From the NCBI GenBank assembly GCA_964607025.1, contig CAZSIL010000005.1, positions 1 to 64,000 on the forward strand: DNA of 64,000 nucleotides, written 5' to 3'. Position numbers and translations under genes: made by a program. Under the pieces are notes generated by a model that saw only the letters and a list, made by a program, of their open reading frames with translations, made no database searches and was not told where the DNA came from. This DNA is from SIG565 sp964607025. GTDB taxonomy: Bacteria; Bacillota; Clostridia; Oscillospirales; Acutalibacteraceae. Shown piece after piece: positions 44,739 through 54,916 of this stretch. Every line of letters starts with the position of its first letter. The first letter of the stretch is position 1.

Positions 44739-44924
44739 TTATTTCATGCTGTTCTCGTAAGATTCGATCATCTTTTTAACCATCTGACCACCGATAGAAC
44801 CGGCCTGCTTAGCGGTTAAGTCGCCGTTGTAACCTTGCTTGAGGTTTACACCAACCTCGTTAGCAGCTTCCATCTTGAAGCGGTTGAGAGCATCTTTAGC
44901 TTCAGGAACTACGTGCTTTGCCAT
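44739..44924 (-). CDS. Small acid-soluble spore protein, alpha/beta type
   Basis: A 61-residue SASP that coats and protects spore DNA. The conserved core is present: NRFKMEAANEVGV, then AKQAGSIGGQMVKKMIESYE, with the EVG site cleaved by the GPR protease at germination. GAGGAGTG precedes the ATG. Expression in the forespore by sigma-G is expected but I see no clear sigma-G promoter. This gene is the best single evidence that the organism makes endospores. Confidence 0.95.
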   Translation of the reverse strand: MAKHVVPEAKDALNRFKMEAANEVGVNLKQGYNGDLTAKQAGSIGGQMVKKMIESYENSMK

Positions 44925-45035
44925 TTTTATTTCACTCCTCTTATCAAAAAATATTTTGCGTTTGTAGTTATATTTTGTGAAGCGATAAATGAAATATTAT
45001 AGGAAAATAAAACAAGTTTTGTAAATTTTCGGCGA

Positions 45036-46904
45036 CTATTTGAAACTGATTTTATAAATACCAAATGATTCGGGGGGGATTTTGATCCATCCGTCACAGT
45101 TTGGTGCTTCGCCAAAAATAATTTCGGGGTTTACCTTAAATTCGTTTGGCATTTCCGCCCATACTTCTTGTTTGTTTACATTAACTGCGGTAACAATAGC
45201 ATCCTTTTCATCGCGGCGCATAAACACAATATATCCGTTGTTAGAGTGAACGGGGATAAATTCCGCGTTCTTAAGGCAGGAAGTAGTCTGTCTTAACTTT
45301 CCGAGTTTTCGGTAAACGGCGAGCAAATTTTCATTTATATTATCCCACGGGAAGTATGCGCGGCAAAACGGGTCGCCGTAGCCCTGCATCCCAATCTCAT
45401 CACCGTAAAAAATTGAAGGAATTCCAGGAAGGGTAAACTGTATTGCTGCAGCAGCAGCTACGCGGTTGGCGGCGGTTTTAAGATCTATACCACAAAGCTG
45501 TTGTTTAGATTGCCACTCTCTACTTTGACCATCCACAAAACTATCGGATAATTTTGTGATTATACGGACTGTATCGTGTGTGCTTAAATGATTCATAAGT
45601 GTTTTTATAGCGGGGGCGGGGTAGTTTTCGGTAATCTCAACCACTGTGTCCACTAAACCAACTGCATCGCCGGTTTTAAAGAAATTTACGATAGCATTTG
45701 CGAACGGGTAGTTCATTACCGAATCGAGCTCAGCGCCCAGTAAAAATTCACGTCGCTTATCATAGCTTACTTTGTGGGAAGCGTCTTCCCATACTTCCCC
45801 CAACAAATAGGCATCGTGCTTTTCTTCTTTTAGTGATGTACGGATTTTTTTTAGGAACTCATCGGGCAGTTCATCTGCAACATCAAGCCGCCACCCCGAA
45901 ATACCGTATTTCATCCAATGCTTAATAACACCGTTCTCACCCGTTATAAACTCGCAAAAGTCTTTATCGTTTTCACAAGTTTCAGGCAGAGATTTGATGC
46001 CCCACCAAGAAACATAATCATCGGGCCAGTTTTTAAAATTAAACCAGTTGAAATACTTTGATTTTTGTGAATTATAGGCACCGAGTGTTTTATATCTGCC
46101 ATACTTATTGAAATAAACACTATCTTCTCCTGTGTGGGAAAAAACGCCGTCAAGGATTATGCGGATATTAAGTTTTCTTGCGGCTTCGCATAATTTTTTA
46201 AGGTCATTAGCGGTGCCAAGTAAGGAATCAATTTTTTTATAATCAGCGGTGTTGTATCGATGATTAGAATGCGCTTCAAAAATAGGGTTAAGATAAATGC
46301 AATTCACGCCGAGTTTTGCAATGTATGGGAGTTTATCGGTTATGCCTTGTAGGTCTCCGCCGTAATAGTCATTACCAAGCGAACAAGTGCCGTTCTTTTG
46401 GCGGTATTCGGGGGTTTTGCTCATATCACTCACGATACAGCGGTCATCAGGCACGTTTCTTTTTGTTTTTCCTGAATTATAAAAGCGGTCAGGAAAGATT
46501 TGATAAATTACACCGCCTTCCAACCACTCGGGAGTTTTGAAATTACTGTCGTAAACAGTTTGCTGCCACTCGCCGCCGTCACTTGAAACATAACCAATGG
46601 AATGCGAACATTTGGTGACCTTGAATTCACCGTAGGCACTGGTATATTTAAATGAATACCAATATAGCCCCGTATTAAGAGATATCTCGCAGTCCCAAAA
46701 TCTATAATCTTCAAAATAATCGGCAGGGAAGAGCGGGATTTCACTTACTTGTCCGTTTTTGTCGTTTCTTATAATTAAAAATGCATTAGTACATAAAGCA
46801 TCATCATGCAGTAAAAGCCGTAGCTTCAGGCGGTCGCCCGAAGCCACAGCTCCAATGTGTGAACGGTATAGTGGATTGCGAGAGTCAAAGGGATAATAAT
46901 TCAT
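45036..46904 (-). CDS. GH13 alpha-amylase-family hydrolase (neopullulanase-like)
   Basis: A 622-residue GH13 enzyme without a signal peptide, so probably cytosolic. An N-terminal beta domain (about 1-140) precedes the barrel. Catalytic motifs: GWRLDVADE (nucleophile Asp), LLGEVWED (acid/base Glu) and NHLSTHDT (Asp). DGVFSHTGED is region I. The layout is that of the maltogenic amylase/cyclomaltodextrinase/neopullulanase group (GH13_20-like). It is 11 bases downstream of glycogen phosphorylase, so they likely act together on glycogen or imported maltodextrins. Confidence 0.9.
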   Translation of the reverse strand: MNYYPFDSRNPLYRSHIGAVASGDRLKLRLLLHDDALCTNAFLIIRNDKNGQVSEIPLFPADYFEDYRFWDCEISLNTGLYWYSFKYTSAYGEFKVTKCSHSIGYVSSDGGEWQQTVYDSNFKTPEWLEGGVIYQIFPDRFYNSGKTKRNVPDDRCIVSDMSKTPEYRQKNGTCSLGNDYYGGDLQGITDKLPYIAKLGVNCIYLNPIFEAHSNHRYNTADYKKIDSLLGTANDLKKLCEAARKLNIRIILDGVFSHTGEDSVYFNKYGRYKTLGAYNSQKSKYFNWFNFKNWPDDYVSWWGIKSLPETCENDKDFCEFITGENGVIKHWMKYGISGWRLDVADELPDEFLKKIRTSLKEEKHDAYLLGEVWEDASHKVSYDKRREFLLGAELDSVMNYPFANAIVNFFKTGDAVGLVDTVVEITENYPAPAIKTLMNHLSTHDTVRIITKLSDSFVDGQSREWQSKQQLCGIDLKTAANRVAAAAAIQFTLPGIPSIFYGDEIGMQGYGDPFCRAYFPWDNINENLLAVYRKLGKLRQTTSCLKNAEFIPVHSNNGYIVFMRRDEKDAIVTAVNVNKQEVWAEMPNEFKVNPEIIFGEAPNCDGWIKIPPESFGIYKISFK

Positions 46905-46915
46905 ATTAATTCCTT

Positions 46916-49321
46916 CTATTTTATGGGTTTAATGTTCCATATATCGTTAGCGTAATCATTTATAGAACGATCAGCAGAGAAAATTCCCGATTTAGCAATA
47001 TTCATAAGCGACATATCGTTCCAATTAAACTTATCTCTATAAAGCATATCAGCGGTATCGTGCGCACGGCAATAATCGGCAAAATCGGCCATAGCCATAT
47101 AAGAGTCAACCGTTGTTATTGCCTTATAAATGGCATCAAAGCTCTGTCCGCCAATACCTTTGCTGATAAAATCGACAACGCTTTTAAGCGTTGGATTATT
47201 TTCATAATAGCGGTTTGGAGAATAACCCGCTTTTTTAAGACGCATAACTTCAGGAGTATCCATTCCGAAGATGATAATGTTATCGTCACCAACAGCTTCG
47301 TGAATCTCAACGTTAGCACCGTCTTCAGTGCCGAGAGTGATAGCGCCGTTCATCATGAGTTTCATATTACCGGTGCCGCTGGCTTCGGTGGAAGCCAAAG
47401 AAATTTGTTCACTAATGTTTGCGGCGGGAATCATAATTTCTGCTAAAGATACGCGATAGTCTTCAAGGAAAACAACCTTTAATTTGTCATTAATTGTGCG
47501 GTCGGATTTGATTAACTTGGCAAACTGGTTTATAAGGAAAATTATTTGCTTGGCAAGGTAGTAACCAGGAGCCGCTTTAGCACCGAAAATATAGGTTTTA
47601 GGAACAAAATCAGCATTTGGGTTTTCTTTAAGATACAGATATTCTGATATAATATGCATCAGATTAAGGTGCTGACGCTTGTACTCGTGCAAACGTTTAA
47701 CCTGCATATCAAACATAGAATCCGGGTCAACCAGTATACCGAAATTATTCTTAATGTGATTTGATAACCGCTCTTTATTACCGCGTTTGATTTCGTCAAG
47801 GCGTGTCAAAACGGCTTTATCACCCTTGAATTTTTCGAGTTCAGCAAGTTGAGCTGCATCACTTATAAATCCGTCACCGATAAGTTCGGTAAGATATGCA
47901 GTAAGTTTGGGATTTGCTTGACAAAGCCAACGACGATGAGCTATACCGTTAGTAACATTTTTGAATTTTTCAGGTGTCATCTTATAGTAATCGTTAAAGA
48001 GTGAATCTTTAAGGATATTACTGTGTAAGCGTGAAACACCATTGACACTGTGAGAAGCCGCTACGCAAAGATTAGCCATATGAATCATACCGTTTTGTAT
48101 AATTGCATTGCGTTCGGTTATAGCAAAGTCGCCAGTCAGCGTCATTAATTCATTGCGGAAACGGCGGTCAATTTCTTTGACAATTTGATAAATACGCGGC
48201 AGACGACGCTGGAACAAATCTTCCGACCAACACTCAAGCGCTTCAGCCATAACGGTATGGTTGGTGTATGCCACGGTTTTTGTGACAATTCCCCAAGCTT
48301 TTTCCCAGGAATATCCGCACTCATCAAGTAAAAATCTCATAAGCTCGGGTATGCATAGAGTGGGATGGGTATCGTTAATGTGGATGGCAACCTTATCAGA
48401 TAAATTCTCGAGCGTATTATAAACGCGGATATGGCGGTTGAGAATATCCTGAACCGAAGCGGACACAAGAAAATATTGCTGACGAAGACGAAGAGATTTA
48501 CCCTCTAAATGATTATCTTCAGGGTATAATACTTTGCTGATAACTTCGGTGTTTGCCTTTTCTTCAAGTGCTTTTACATAATCACCCTGATTAAATGCCG
48601 ACATATTTATATCTTGATATTCAGCGCTCCAAAGGCGTAACACATTTACGGTCTCACCGTTTTTGCCGGGTGCCATCAGGTCATAGGGCATCGCTCTAAC
48701 TGTGGTATATCCTTCATGCTGTATATTGTGGTGATTACCGTCCCACCACTCATTAACGTGACCGTCAAACTTAACGTCAACCGCTGAAGCAGGGCGCGGC
48801 TCAAGCCATACACTGCCGCCCGGCAACCAGAAATCAGGCATTTCGGTTTGCCAACCGTCAACGATTCTTTGACGGAAAATACCAAACTCATATTTAATGC
48901 AGTAGCCCATTGCGGGGTAGTTGCCACTGGATAAGGCATCCAAAAAACATGCAGCAAGACGTCCCAAACCACCGTTGCCAAGTCCGGCATCTGGCTCTAA
49001 TTCGTAAAGATTTTCGAGTTTAACATTAAACTTTTTAAGTGCTTTTGAAACTGTACTTTCAAGATTTAAGTTGAAGAGATTATTTTTAAGAGAACGGCCC
49101 ATAAGGAATTCCATACTCAAATAGTATACAGTTTTCGCCTGCTGTTTAGCGGTGGCTTTTTTGAAAGCAGTCCTACGCTCTGCCAATATATCAAGAAGCA
49201 CTAAAGCCGTTGCTTTATAGAAAAATTCATCTGATGCCTGCGCGGGATCAATACCAAAGTTGTGGGATAATTTTCGTTCAATCAAATCCGCCATTTTTTT
49301 TGCGGTATATTCGGTAGCCAT
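46916..49321 (-). CDS. glgP: Glycogen/maltodextrin phosphorylase
   Basis: A GT35 enzyme releasing glucose-1-phosphate from alpha-1,4-glucans. The 801-residue protein has MEFLMGRSLKNNL and GNGGLGRLAACFLD near the N-terminus, and EASGTGNMKLMMNGA holding the PLP-binding lysine. The ATG at 49321 is chosen because AAGGAGAGG lies just upstream; the longer frame starts inside it. First gene of a two-gene operon with the GH13 enzyme. Confidence 0.96.
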   Translation of the reverse strand: MATEYTAKKMADLIERKLSHNFGIDPAQASDEFFYKATALVLLDILAERRTAFKKATAKQQAKTVYYLSMEFLMGRSLKNNLFNLNLESTVSKALKKFNVKLENLYELEPDAGLGNGGLGRLAACFLDALSSGNYPAMGYCIKYEFGIFRQRIVDGWQTEMPDFWLPGGSVWLEPRPASAVDVKFDGHVNEWWDGNHHNIQHEGYTTVRAMPYDLMAPGKNGETVNVLRLWSAEYQDINMSAFNQGDYVKALEEKANTEVISKVLYPEDNHLEGKSLRLRQQYFLVSASVQDILNRHIRVYNTLENLSDKVAIHINDTHPTLCIPELMRFLLDECGYSWEKAWGIVTKTVAYTNHTVMAEALECWSEDLFQRRLPRIYQIVKEIDRRFRNELMTLTGDFAITERNAIIQNGMIHMANLCVAASHSVNGVSRLHSNILKDSLFNDYYKMTPEKFKNVTNGIAHRRWLCQANPKLTAYLTELIGDGFISDAAQLAELEKFKGDKAVLTRLDEIKRGNKERLSNHIKNNFGILVDPDSMFDMQVKRLHEYKRQHLNLMHIISEYLYLKENPNADFVPKTYIFGAKAAPGYYLAKQIIFLINQFAKLIKSDRTINDKLKVVFLEDYRVSLAEIMIPAANISEQISLASTEASGTGNMKLMMNGAITLGTEDGANVEIHEAVGDDNIIIFGMDTPEVMRLKKAGYSPNRYYENNPTLKSVVDFISKGIGGQSFDAIYKAITTVDSYMAMADFADYCRAHDTADMLYRDKFNWNDMSLMNIAKSGIFSADRSINDYANDIWNIKPIK

Positions 49322-49547
49322 TAAAACCTCTCCTTGCAAAAGTTTATTTAATTGTGTTAAATCATATTTATTATAAATTATTATACCTAATTAATAATAC
49401 AATATTCCACGCAGCTTTTCAAGTAGGTACAACAACTAAAATTTATCGATTTTTTATTACATTTGCATAAAAATTAGCATTTATTATTGAAAAAATAAAA
49501 TAAATGTAGGCAAAACAAACAAAAAACACCGATTTTTTGAATATAAT

Positions 49548-49575
49548 AAAAGCGCCCAAACAGTCAGGCGCTTTT
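49548..49575 (-). terminator. Terminator after the 53-residue membrane protein gene
   Basis: Arms AAAAGCGCC and GGCGCTTTT around CAAACAGTCA, followed on the minus strand by TATTATATT. The other 220 bases to glgP contain only a TATAAT-like element (49380-49385). Confidence 0.8.
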
Positions 49576-49581
49576 AAAAGA

Positions 49582-49743
49582 TTAATCGGCGATTTCATCT
49601 GGAGTGCAGTCACACTCAATATAACCATCAATACAGTCGTCATTTTTCTTTAAATAGCGGTCAATAAGAACTGCAACGCCTGCAGCCATAGTAACAATGC
49701 CGATAATCACGGCTATGGCAGTTAAAATATGTTTAGCTTTCAT
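49582..49743 (-). CDS. 53-residue single-pass membrane protein
   Basis: Not recognised as a named family. MKAKHILTAIAVIIGIVTMA begins a transmembrane helix (about residues 6-27); a short charged tail (DRYLKKNDDC) with three cysteines and ending CDCTPDEIAD follows. AAAGGTGG lies upstream of the ATG at a normal distance and a terminator follows the stop, so the small frame looks real. It is on the same strand as cls, 55 bases beyond its end. Function unknown. Confidence 0.7.
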   Translation of the reverse strand: MKAKHILTAIAVIIGIVTMAAGVAVLIDRYLKKNDDCIDGYIECDCTPDEIAD

Positions 49744-49797
49744 ACAAAATACCACCTTTCTTTCATTTATTATACAATATTATTATCAAAAAGTCAA

Positions 49798-51321
49798 TTA
49801 CATAAAAGGTGCAAATAAATGTAACACGTTTTGCTTCAATTTTTGCCACAAAGGCCTTTTTTTCCATTCGTTAGGGTCAATCTTTTTGGAAACTGCCAAT
49901 ATCTCTTCAAAATTCTCTTTAATATCCTTAATGGTTTTACTGCCGCACATCCATACGCCGCACTCAAAGTGCAAATACAAGCTGCGGTAATCGGTGTTGA
50001 TGGTGCCAACAGTAGCAACGCTGTCGTCCGATATAAAAATTTTTGAGTGAATAAAACCGGGAGAGTATTCGTAAATATTCACACCCGCTGCTAACAGTTC
50101 ACTGTAATAGTATTGCGTTACGGGGTGGACATACCACTTATCAGGCACCGACGGGGTAACAATCTTAACCTCAACCCCTGATTTTGCTGCAAGGCATAAG
50201 CTGCCCGATAAATGTGAATCAAGTATTAGATACGGAGTTGCGATATATACGTATTTTTGTGCGTTATTTAAAATTTGTAAATAAACACCTGCGGCGGGAT
50301 TTTTGTCACCTAGCGGGTCATCGGGATAGGGGATGTAAAACCCGTCATTTCTTTGCCTTTTGTCTGATTTGTGTGTTATAAAATCAATCTCTTTACCCGT
50401 TGTAAACTCCCACATTGTTGCGAACATGTATATAAAGCTTTCAACAGCCGCACCCTTGATCATAATTGCCGAATCCATCCAATAACCAAAACGTTCTCTA
50501 CGATTAATATACTCATCTGCAATGTTTATACCGCCCGTAAATGCAGTTTCCCCGTCAATTATTATTATTTTTCGGTGGTCGCGGTTGTTCATAAAGATAT
50601 TGATTGATGGTACTATGGGATTGAAACTTGATACTTCAATGCCATATGAACGCAAATTTTTTACGAAGTTTTTACTATGGTTTTTTATAGAACCGAAATC
50701 ATCAAAAATTATCTTAATTTCTATACCGCATTTTGCTTTATCTTTTAGGATTTCAAAAATTTCATCCCACATTGTGCCTTCAGCAAGGATAAAAAATTCG
50801 ATGTAAATATATTTTTTTGCTCGTTTCAGTTCTTCGAGTAATTTGGGCATCAACTTTTCTCCTGGTGCGAAGAACTCACTTTCAGTTCCATCGTAAACGG
50901 GGACTTCGGCTTCACGTCGTATAAACTCTGCCTGGCGTGAGTGTATCATATCATTGTAATTAAGACGTGACAATGTTTTTGTATCTTCAAGTAAATGCGC
51001 ACGATATTTGTTTGCTGCTCTGTTTAGTTTGCGCCTAATATGCGGAAAAACTCTTCCGCCGCCCCAAAGCATATAGGTTATAACGCCAAATAGCGGTACT
51101 AAAAGTATAAAAATTATCCACATAATTTTATAACTGGAATTACTGCGATTGTTTACAATTGAAAAGACCGTTAAAATGCTTATAATCTCCGCTGCGGAAT
51201 ATATCCATACGCGTTGTTCAGACAGGCGAGTGACGGTCAGGACAAGTAGACAAATTTCGAAAATAAGAATTATGGCGGTAATTATTATCCTAATGGGCAG
51301 TCGGTGTTGTTTATGTTTCAT
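49798..51321 (-). CDS. cls: Cardiolipin synthase (phospholipase D family)
   Basis: Condenses two phosphatidylglycerol molecules to cardiolipin at the membrane. The 507-residue protein has two N-terminal transmembrane helices (about 10-60) and two HKD motifs: HRKIIIIDGETAFTGG and HSKIFISDDSVATVGT, each with the HxKxxxxD pattern. The ATG at 51321 has GGAG seven bases upstream. It is divergent from the M16 gene pair. Standard length and no missing residues seen. Confidence 0.92.
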   Translation of the reverse strand: MKHKQHRLPIRIIITAIILIFEICLLVLTVTRLSEQRVWIYSAAEIISILTVFSIVNNRSNSSYKIMWIIFILLVPLFGVITYMLWGGGRVFPHIRRKLNRAANKYRAHLLEDTKTLSRLNYNDMIHSRQAEFIRREAEVPVYDGTESEFFAPGEKLMPKLLEELKRAKKYIYIEFFILAEGTMWDEIFEILKDKAKCGIEIKIIFDDFGSIKNHSKNFVKNLRSYGIEVSSFNPIVPSINIFMNNRDHRKIIIIDGETAFTGGINIADEYINRRERFGYWMDSAIMIKGAAVESFIYMFATMWEFTTGKEIDFITHKSDKRQRNDGFYIPYPDDPLGDKNPAAGVYLQILNNAQKYVYIATPYLILDSHLSGSLCLAAKSGVEVKIVTPSVPDKWYVHPVTQYYYSELLAAGVNIYEYSPGFIHSKIFISDDSVATVGTINTDYRSLYLHFECGVWMCGSKTIKDIKENFEEILAVSKKIDPNEWKKRPLWQKLKQNVLHLFAPFM

Positions 51322-51472
51322 GTTTTTCTCCACAATAATTATATAATATTATATTAAGCCAAACTTATTAACAATATTTTAACTGGATATAAAAAGTTTA
51401 CAAAATATAGTAGAGAATAATTATAAAGTGTGGTATAATACAAAAAATTAAAGTTATTTTTGGAGGCAATTA

Positions 51473-52738
51473 ATGAAACCTGTTTTTTTAGCTCATGGGG
51501 TTGATGGCTTGTTTATTGAAAACGACCGTTTTAATACAACTCTTGTGTCCTTTAATTTTTATTTACCGTTATCCGCGGAGGATGTATCAAAAAACGCGCT
51601 ATTACCATACGTGTTAACTTCTTGTTCCGATAAATATAAAACGTTTACCGAGCTTAATATGGCGCTTAATATGCTTTACGGCGCGGGGCTGAGTGTGTCG
51701 GTAAGCAAAATCGGTAATGCGCAGTTAATTAAAATTGCCATCTCGGTTATTAATGATGAATTTTCGCTTGACGGTGCGCCCGTTATCGAAAAAGCAACCG
51801 AGCTTTTGATGGATTTGATATTTGAGCCAAGAGTTCAAAATGGTGAATTTTTTGCTGATGACGTTGAGCGTGAAAAGAGAAAAGCACGTGAGCATATTTT
51901 AGGCGAAATTAACGATAAACGTTTGTATGCTCGAAAAAAACTTATTGCTGAAATGTTTGAAGGTACCGCATACGCAACATCGGTTTATGGCACAACCGAG
52001 CTTTTAGATAAGGTTGACGGTAAGTGCTTGTATGATGCTTGGAAACATATGTTAAGTGCAGCTTTTGTTCGTGTTCAACTGGTGGGCAAAACTTTACCTG
52101 ATGGTTTTTTTGAGCGTGTATCGGAAAAATTCTCAAAATATTCGAGAGAGGTAAATACCGATTATAAATCCTTAACCGCACTTAAAAAACGTGAACAGGT
52201 AAAACGGGTTACCGAACGACTTGATGTTGCTCAGGGAAAACTTGTTATGGGATTTTCCAGTGAAATTTGGGGAAACGATGCATATGCTCTAACCGTTGCA
52301 ACTGACATTTTCGGCGGTGGCACTTATTCTGGGCTTTTTGCGAACGTTCGCGAAAAACTCAGTTTGTGTTACTACTGCTCGGCCTCTGCCAATAAAAACA
52401 AAGGTTACATTATGGTTGATTCGGGCGTTGAGTTTGCCAATGCCGAGATAGCTAAAGACGAGATTTTAAATCAGTTAAAATTGGTTCAAAACGGTGAATT
52501 TAACGCTTCGGTTCTTGCCGCATCTAAGAAAAATATATTAAATTCGCTTAATTCTTCGTATGATAGTTTGGCGGCGCTTGATAGTTGGTATTGTAGCAAT
52601 ATTTTCACTGACAGCATTAAAACGCCCGAAGAGGTTGGAAAAATTATTAACGATTTAAACTTAGATGAAGTTATTGCGGCTGCAAAAGGTATTAAACTCA
52701 ATACCGTATTTATGCTTTTAGGACGGGAGGGCGAATAG
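51473..52738 (+). CDS. M16-like protein without metal motif (YmfF-like)
   Basis: A 421-residue M16-fold protein that lacks the HxxEH zinc site, so it is predicted to be catalytically inactive. It is paired with an active-type M16 protein that starts one base after its stop. In Bacillus the YmfF/YmfH pair is needed for 5-aminopentanol modification of EF-P; the same order and features here suggest a heterodimeric peptidase. An extended -10 (TGGTATAAT, 51431-51439) and TGGAGG lie upstream. Assignment of EF-P role is by homology only. Confidence 0.82.
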   Translation: MKPVFLAHGVDGLFIENDRFNTTLVSFNFYLPLSAEDVSKNALLPYVLTSCSDKYKTFTELNMALNMLYGAGLSVSVSKIGNAQLIKIAISVINDEFSLDGAPVIEKATELLMDLIFEPRVQNGEFFADDVEREKRKAREHILGEINDKRLYARKKLIAEMFEGTAYATSVYGTTELLDKVDGKCLYDAWKHMLSAAFVRVQLVGKTLPDGFFERVSEKFSKYSREVNTDYKSLTALKKREQVKRVTERLDVAQGKLVMGFSSEIWGNDAYALTVATDIFGGGTYSGLFANVREKLSLCYYCSASANKNKGYIMVDSGVEFANAEIAKDEILNQLKLVQNGEFNASVLAASKKNILNSLNSSYDSLAALDSWYCSNIFTDSIKTPEEVGKIINDLNLDEVIAAAKGIKLNTVFMLLGREGE

Positions 52739-54004
52739 ATGAATACACAAATTTATAAAAACGATATCATAAAAGAGAACTATTCGCTGACGGTTTTAGA
52801 TAACGGGCTTAAAATTTATATTATGGAAAAACCCGAATTTAATACAGTTTACACCGTTTTTGGCACAAAATATGGTTCTATCGATACTGCTTTTTCCTTA
52901 AATGGTGGCAATACCGTTACCGTACCAGAAGGTATAGCACACTTTTTAGAGCATAAATTGTTTGAAAGTGAAGATGGCGATGCATTTTCAAAGTACGCCA
53001 AAACGGGCGCCTATGCAAACGCATTTACCTCATTTGATAGAACATGCTATCTTTTCTCTTGTAGCAGTATGTTTTATGAAAATTTAGATATATTGTTAGG
53101 ATTTGTGCAAAGTCCGTATTTTACCGCTGCCACAGTAGAAAAAGAACAGGGAATTATAGGGCAGGAAATCAGGATGTATGATGATAGTCCGTCGTGGTGT
53201 GTTTTGTTTAACACTTTACGTGCTATGTATCATAACAACCCTGTAAAAATTGATATTGCGGGTACTGTTGAATCAATAGCACAAATTGATGATAAACTGC
53301 TTTACGAGTGCTACAACACCTTCTATAGCCCCTCAAATATGTTTATATGTATTGCGGGTAACTTAGATACAAAAAAAGCTTTGCAGAAAATAAACACAGC
53401 GATAAAGAGCAATACACCCGTAAAAATTGAGCGTATTTTACCTGATGAGCCCCAGACGGTAGTGAAAAGTTATATAGAAAAAAAGTTGGATGTTGCTATG
53501 CCGCTTTTTTGCTTTGGCTATAAATTATCGCTCGGTCGCGAGCCGTCACTTTATGATACGGTTTGTTTTGACGTGCTGTTAAAATTGATTTCAAGCGATA
53601 TAACCCCGCTTTATAAAAAGCTTACTGAAGAAAAACTTATAAATGATGAGTTTGATGGTGAGTTCTTTACAGGTCGCGGATATGCCGCATTGCTTTTTGA
53701 CGGTGAGTCTGCAGACCCGAGACGTGTATCCGAATATATAAAAGAAGAAATCGCTCGGCTTAAAAAGCACGGAATAGATAGAACATGCTTTGAAGCCGTA
53801 AAGCGTGATATATATGGCGGAGTGGTCAAACGGTATAATAGTGTTGAAGATATTGTTATGTCATTTATTGATTCGGCAGTGTGCGATTACAATTCATTTG
53901 ATGAGATTGAAATTATTAAGAATTTAACCGAGAAGGACGTTGAGAAATATCTTGATGCTTTGGTAGATGGAAATACTGTGTTATCAGTTATTTTACCGAG
54001 ATAA
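52739..54004 (+). CDS. M16 metallopeptidase (YmfH-like)
   Basis: The active-looking partner: HFLEH (HxxEH, near residue 68) and a downstream Glu (EKEQGIIGQEIRMYDD) give the M16 zinc site, and the C-terminal half is the second M16 fold. With 421 residues it matches the YmfH group and the size of its partner. Stop and start codons of the two genes abut, so they are almost certainly made in equal amounts as a complex. lgt follows 15 bases later. Confidence 0.88.
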   Translation: MNTQIYKNDIIKENYSLTVLDNGLKIYIMEKPEFNTVYTVFGTKYGSIDTAFSLNGGNTVTVPEGIAHFLEHKLFESEDGDAFSKYAKTGAYANAFTSFDRTCYLFSCSSMFYENLDILLGFVQSPYFTAATVEKEQGIIGQEIRMYDDSPSWCVLFNTLRAMYHNNPVKIDIAGTVESIAQIDDKLLYECYNTFYSPSNMFICIAGNLDTKKALQKINTAIKSNTPVKIERILPDEPQTVVKSYIEKKLDVAMPLFCFGYKLSLGREPSLYDTVCFDVLLKLISSDITPLYKKLTEEKLINDEFDGEFFTGRGYAALLFDGESADPRRVSEYIKEEIARLKKHGIDRTCFEAVKRDIYGGVVKRYNSVEDIVMSFIDSAVCDYNSFDEIEIIKNLTEKDVEKYLDALVDGNTVLSVILPR

Positions 54005-54019
54005 AGGGAGTGTTAAATT

Positions 54020-54916
54020 ATGTATAGCGGCATTATTTTCGGTATTCCTTTTGATATTAATCCCGTTGCCTTTACTTTACCTATAGGAGATGGCTGGGAT
54101 ATTTATTGGTACGGCATAATTATAGCGTTGGCTTTTTTAACGGTTGTTATCTATGCTATGGTGAAGGCAAAACAATATGAACTTAATACCGATAAAATGT
54201 TGGACGTAGCGCTTGTTACAACCCCGATTGCAATACTTTGCGCACGACTTTATTATGTAATTTTTGATGGTGAGAAACTCGGAAGTATATCAGAGTTCTT
54301 TGGTTTTGACGGCGGCGGTTTTTCGGGACTTGCCATTTACGGAGGAGTAATTGGTGCCTTTGCTTGTGGTTTCGTAATGTGTAAAATATGTAAAGTTAAC
54401 GTGCTTGATATGTTTGATATCGCCGCGGTTTGCTTTTTACTTGCACAGGGAATTGGACGTTGGGGTAACTTCTTTAATCAAGAGGTGTATGGTGTTTTTA
54501 CCGGTAGTAACTGGTGGGGAATGATGAGTAATCGTACTGTAAGCGAAATGGGCACAGGGCTTGTGCACCCGTTGTTCCTATATGAATTCGTATGGTGCGT
54601 TGCAGGTTTTTTCCTTATAACACATTTTGCAAAACAACGTAAATTTAAAGGTCAAAACGCCTTGCTTTACGGCATTTGGTATGGCTTTGGCAGGGGATTT
54701 TTAGAACTGTTGCGCCCTTCTATTTATACACTTACCATTGGTAAAATTCCGGTATCGTCACTTTTGTCGTTCTTGCTTTGTATAGCATCTGCAATAACCT
54801 TAATTTGCATTTTGAAAAAAGTCAATACGAAGCCACCAAAGTACGTACCTATGTTTGCCGAAAACCAGGAAAAAATTATTATAAAGGATGTAGTTGAAGA
54901 TGGCAAAGATAATTGA
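54020..54916 (+). CDS. lgt: Prolipoprotein diacylglyceryl transferase
   Basis: Transfers diacylglycerol from phosphatidylglycerol to the lipobox cysteine of prelipoproteins. The 298-residue protein has seven or so transmembrane helices and the signature GRWGNFFNQEVYG, with the essential Arg and His/Tyr region in HPLFLYE. Its C-terminal cytosolic tail is Lys-rich. GGGAG precedes the ATG. Its last 17 bases overlap folD. Confidence 0.95.
   Translation: MYSGIIFGIPFDINPVAFTLPIGDGWDIYWYGIIIALAFLTVVIYAMVKAKQYELNTDKMLDVALVTTPIAILCARLYYVIFDGEKLGSISEFFGFDGGGFSGLAIYGGVIGAFACGFVMCKICKVNVLDMFDIAAVCFLLAQGIGRWGNFFNQEVYGVFTGSNWWGMMSNRTVSEMGTGLVHPLFLYEFVWCVAGFFLITHFAKQRKFKGQNALLYGIWYGFGRGFLELLRPSIYTLTIGKIPVSSLLSFLLCIASAITLICILKKVNTKPPKYVPMFAENQEKIIIKDVVEDGKDN

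Noticed and set aside
49322..49581. 66-residue minus-strand frame between glgP and the small membrane protein
   Set aside because: It reads through the terminator and most of the 53-residue gene in another frame and lacks a ribosome site.
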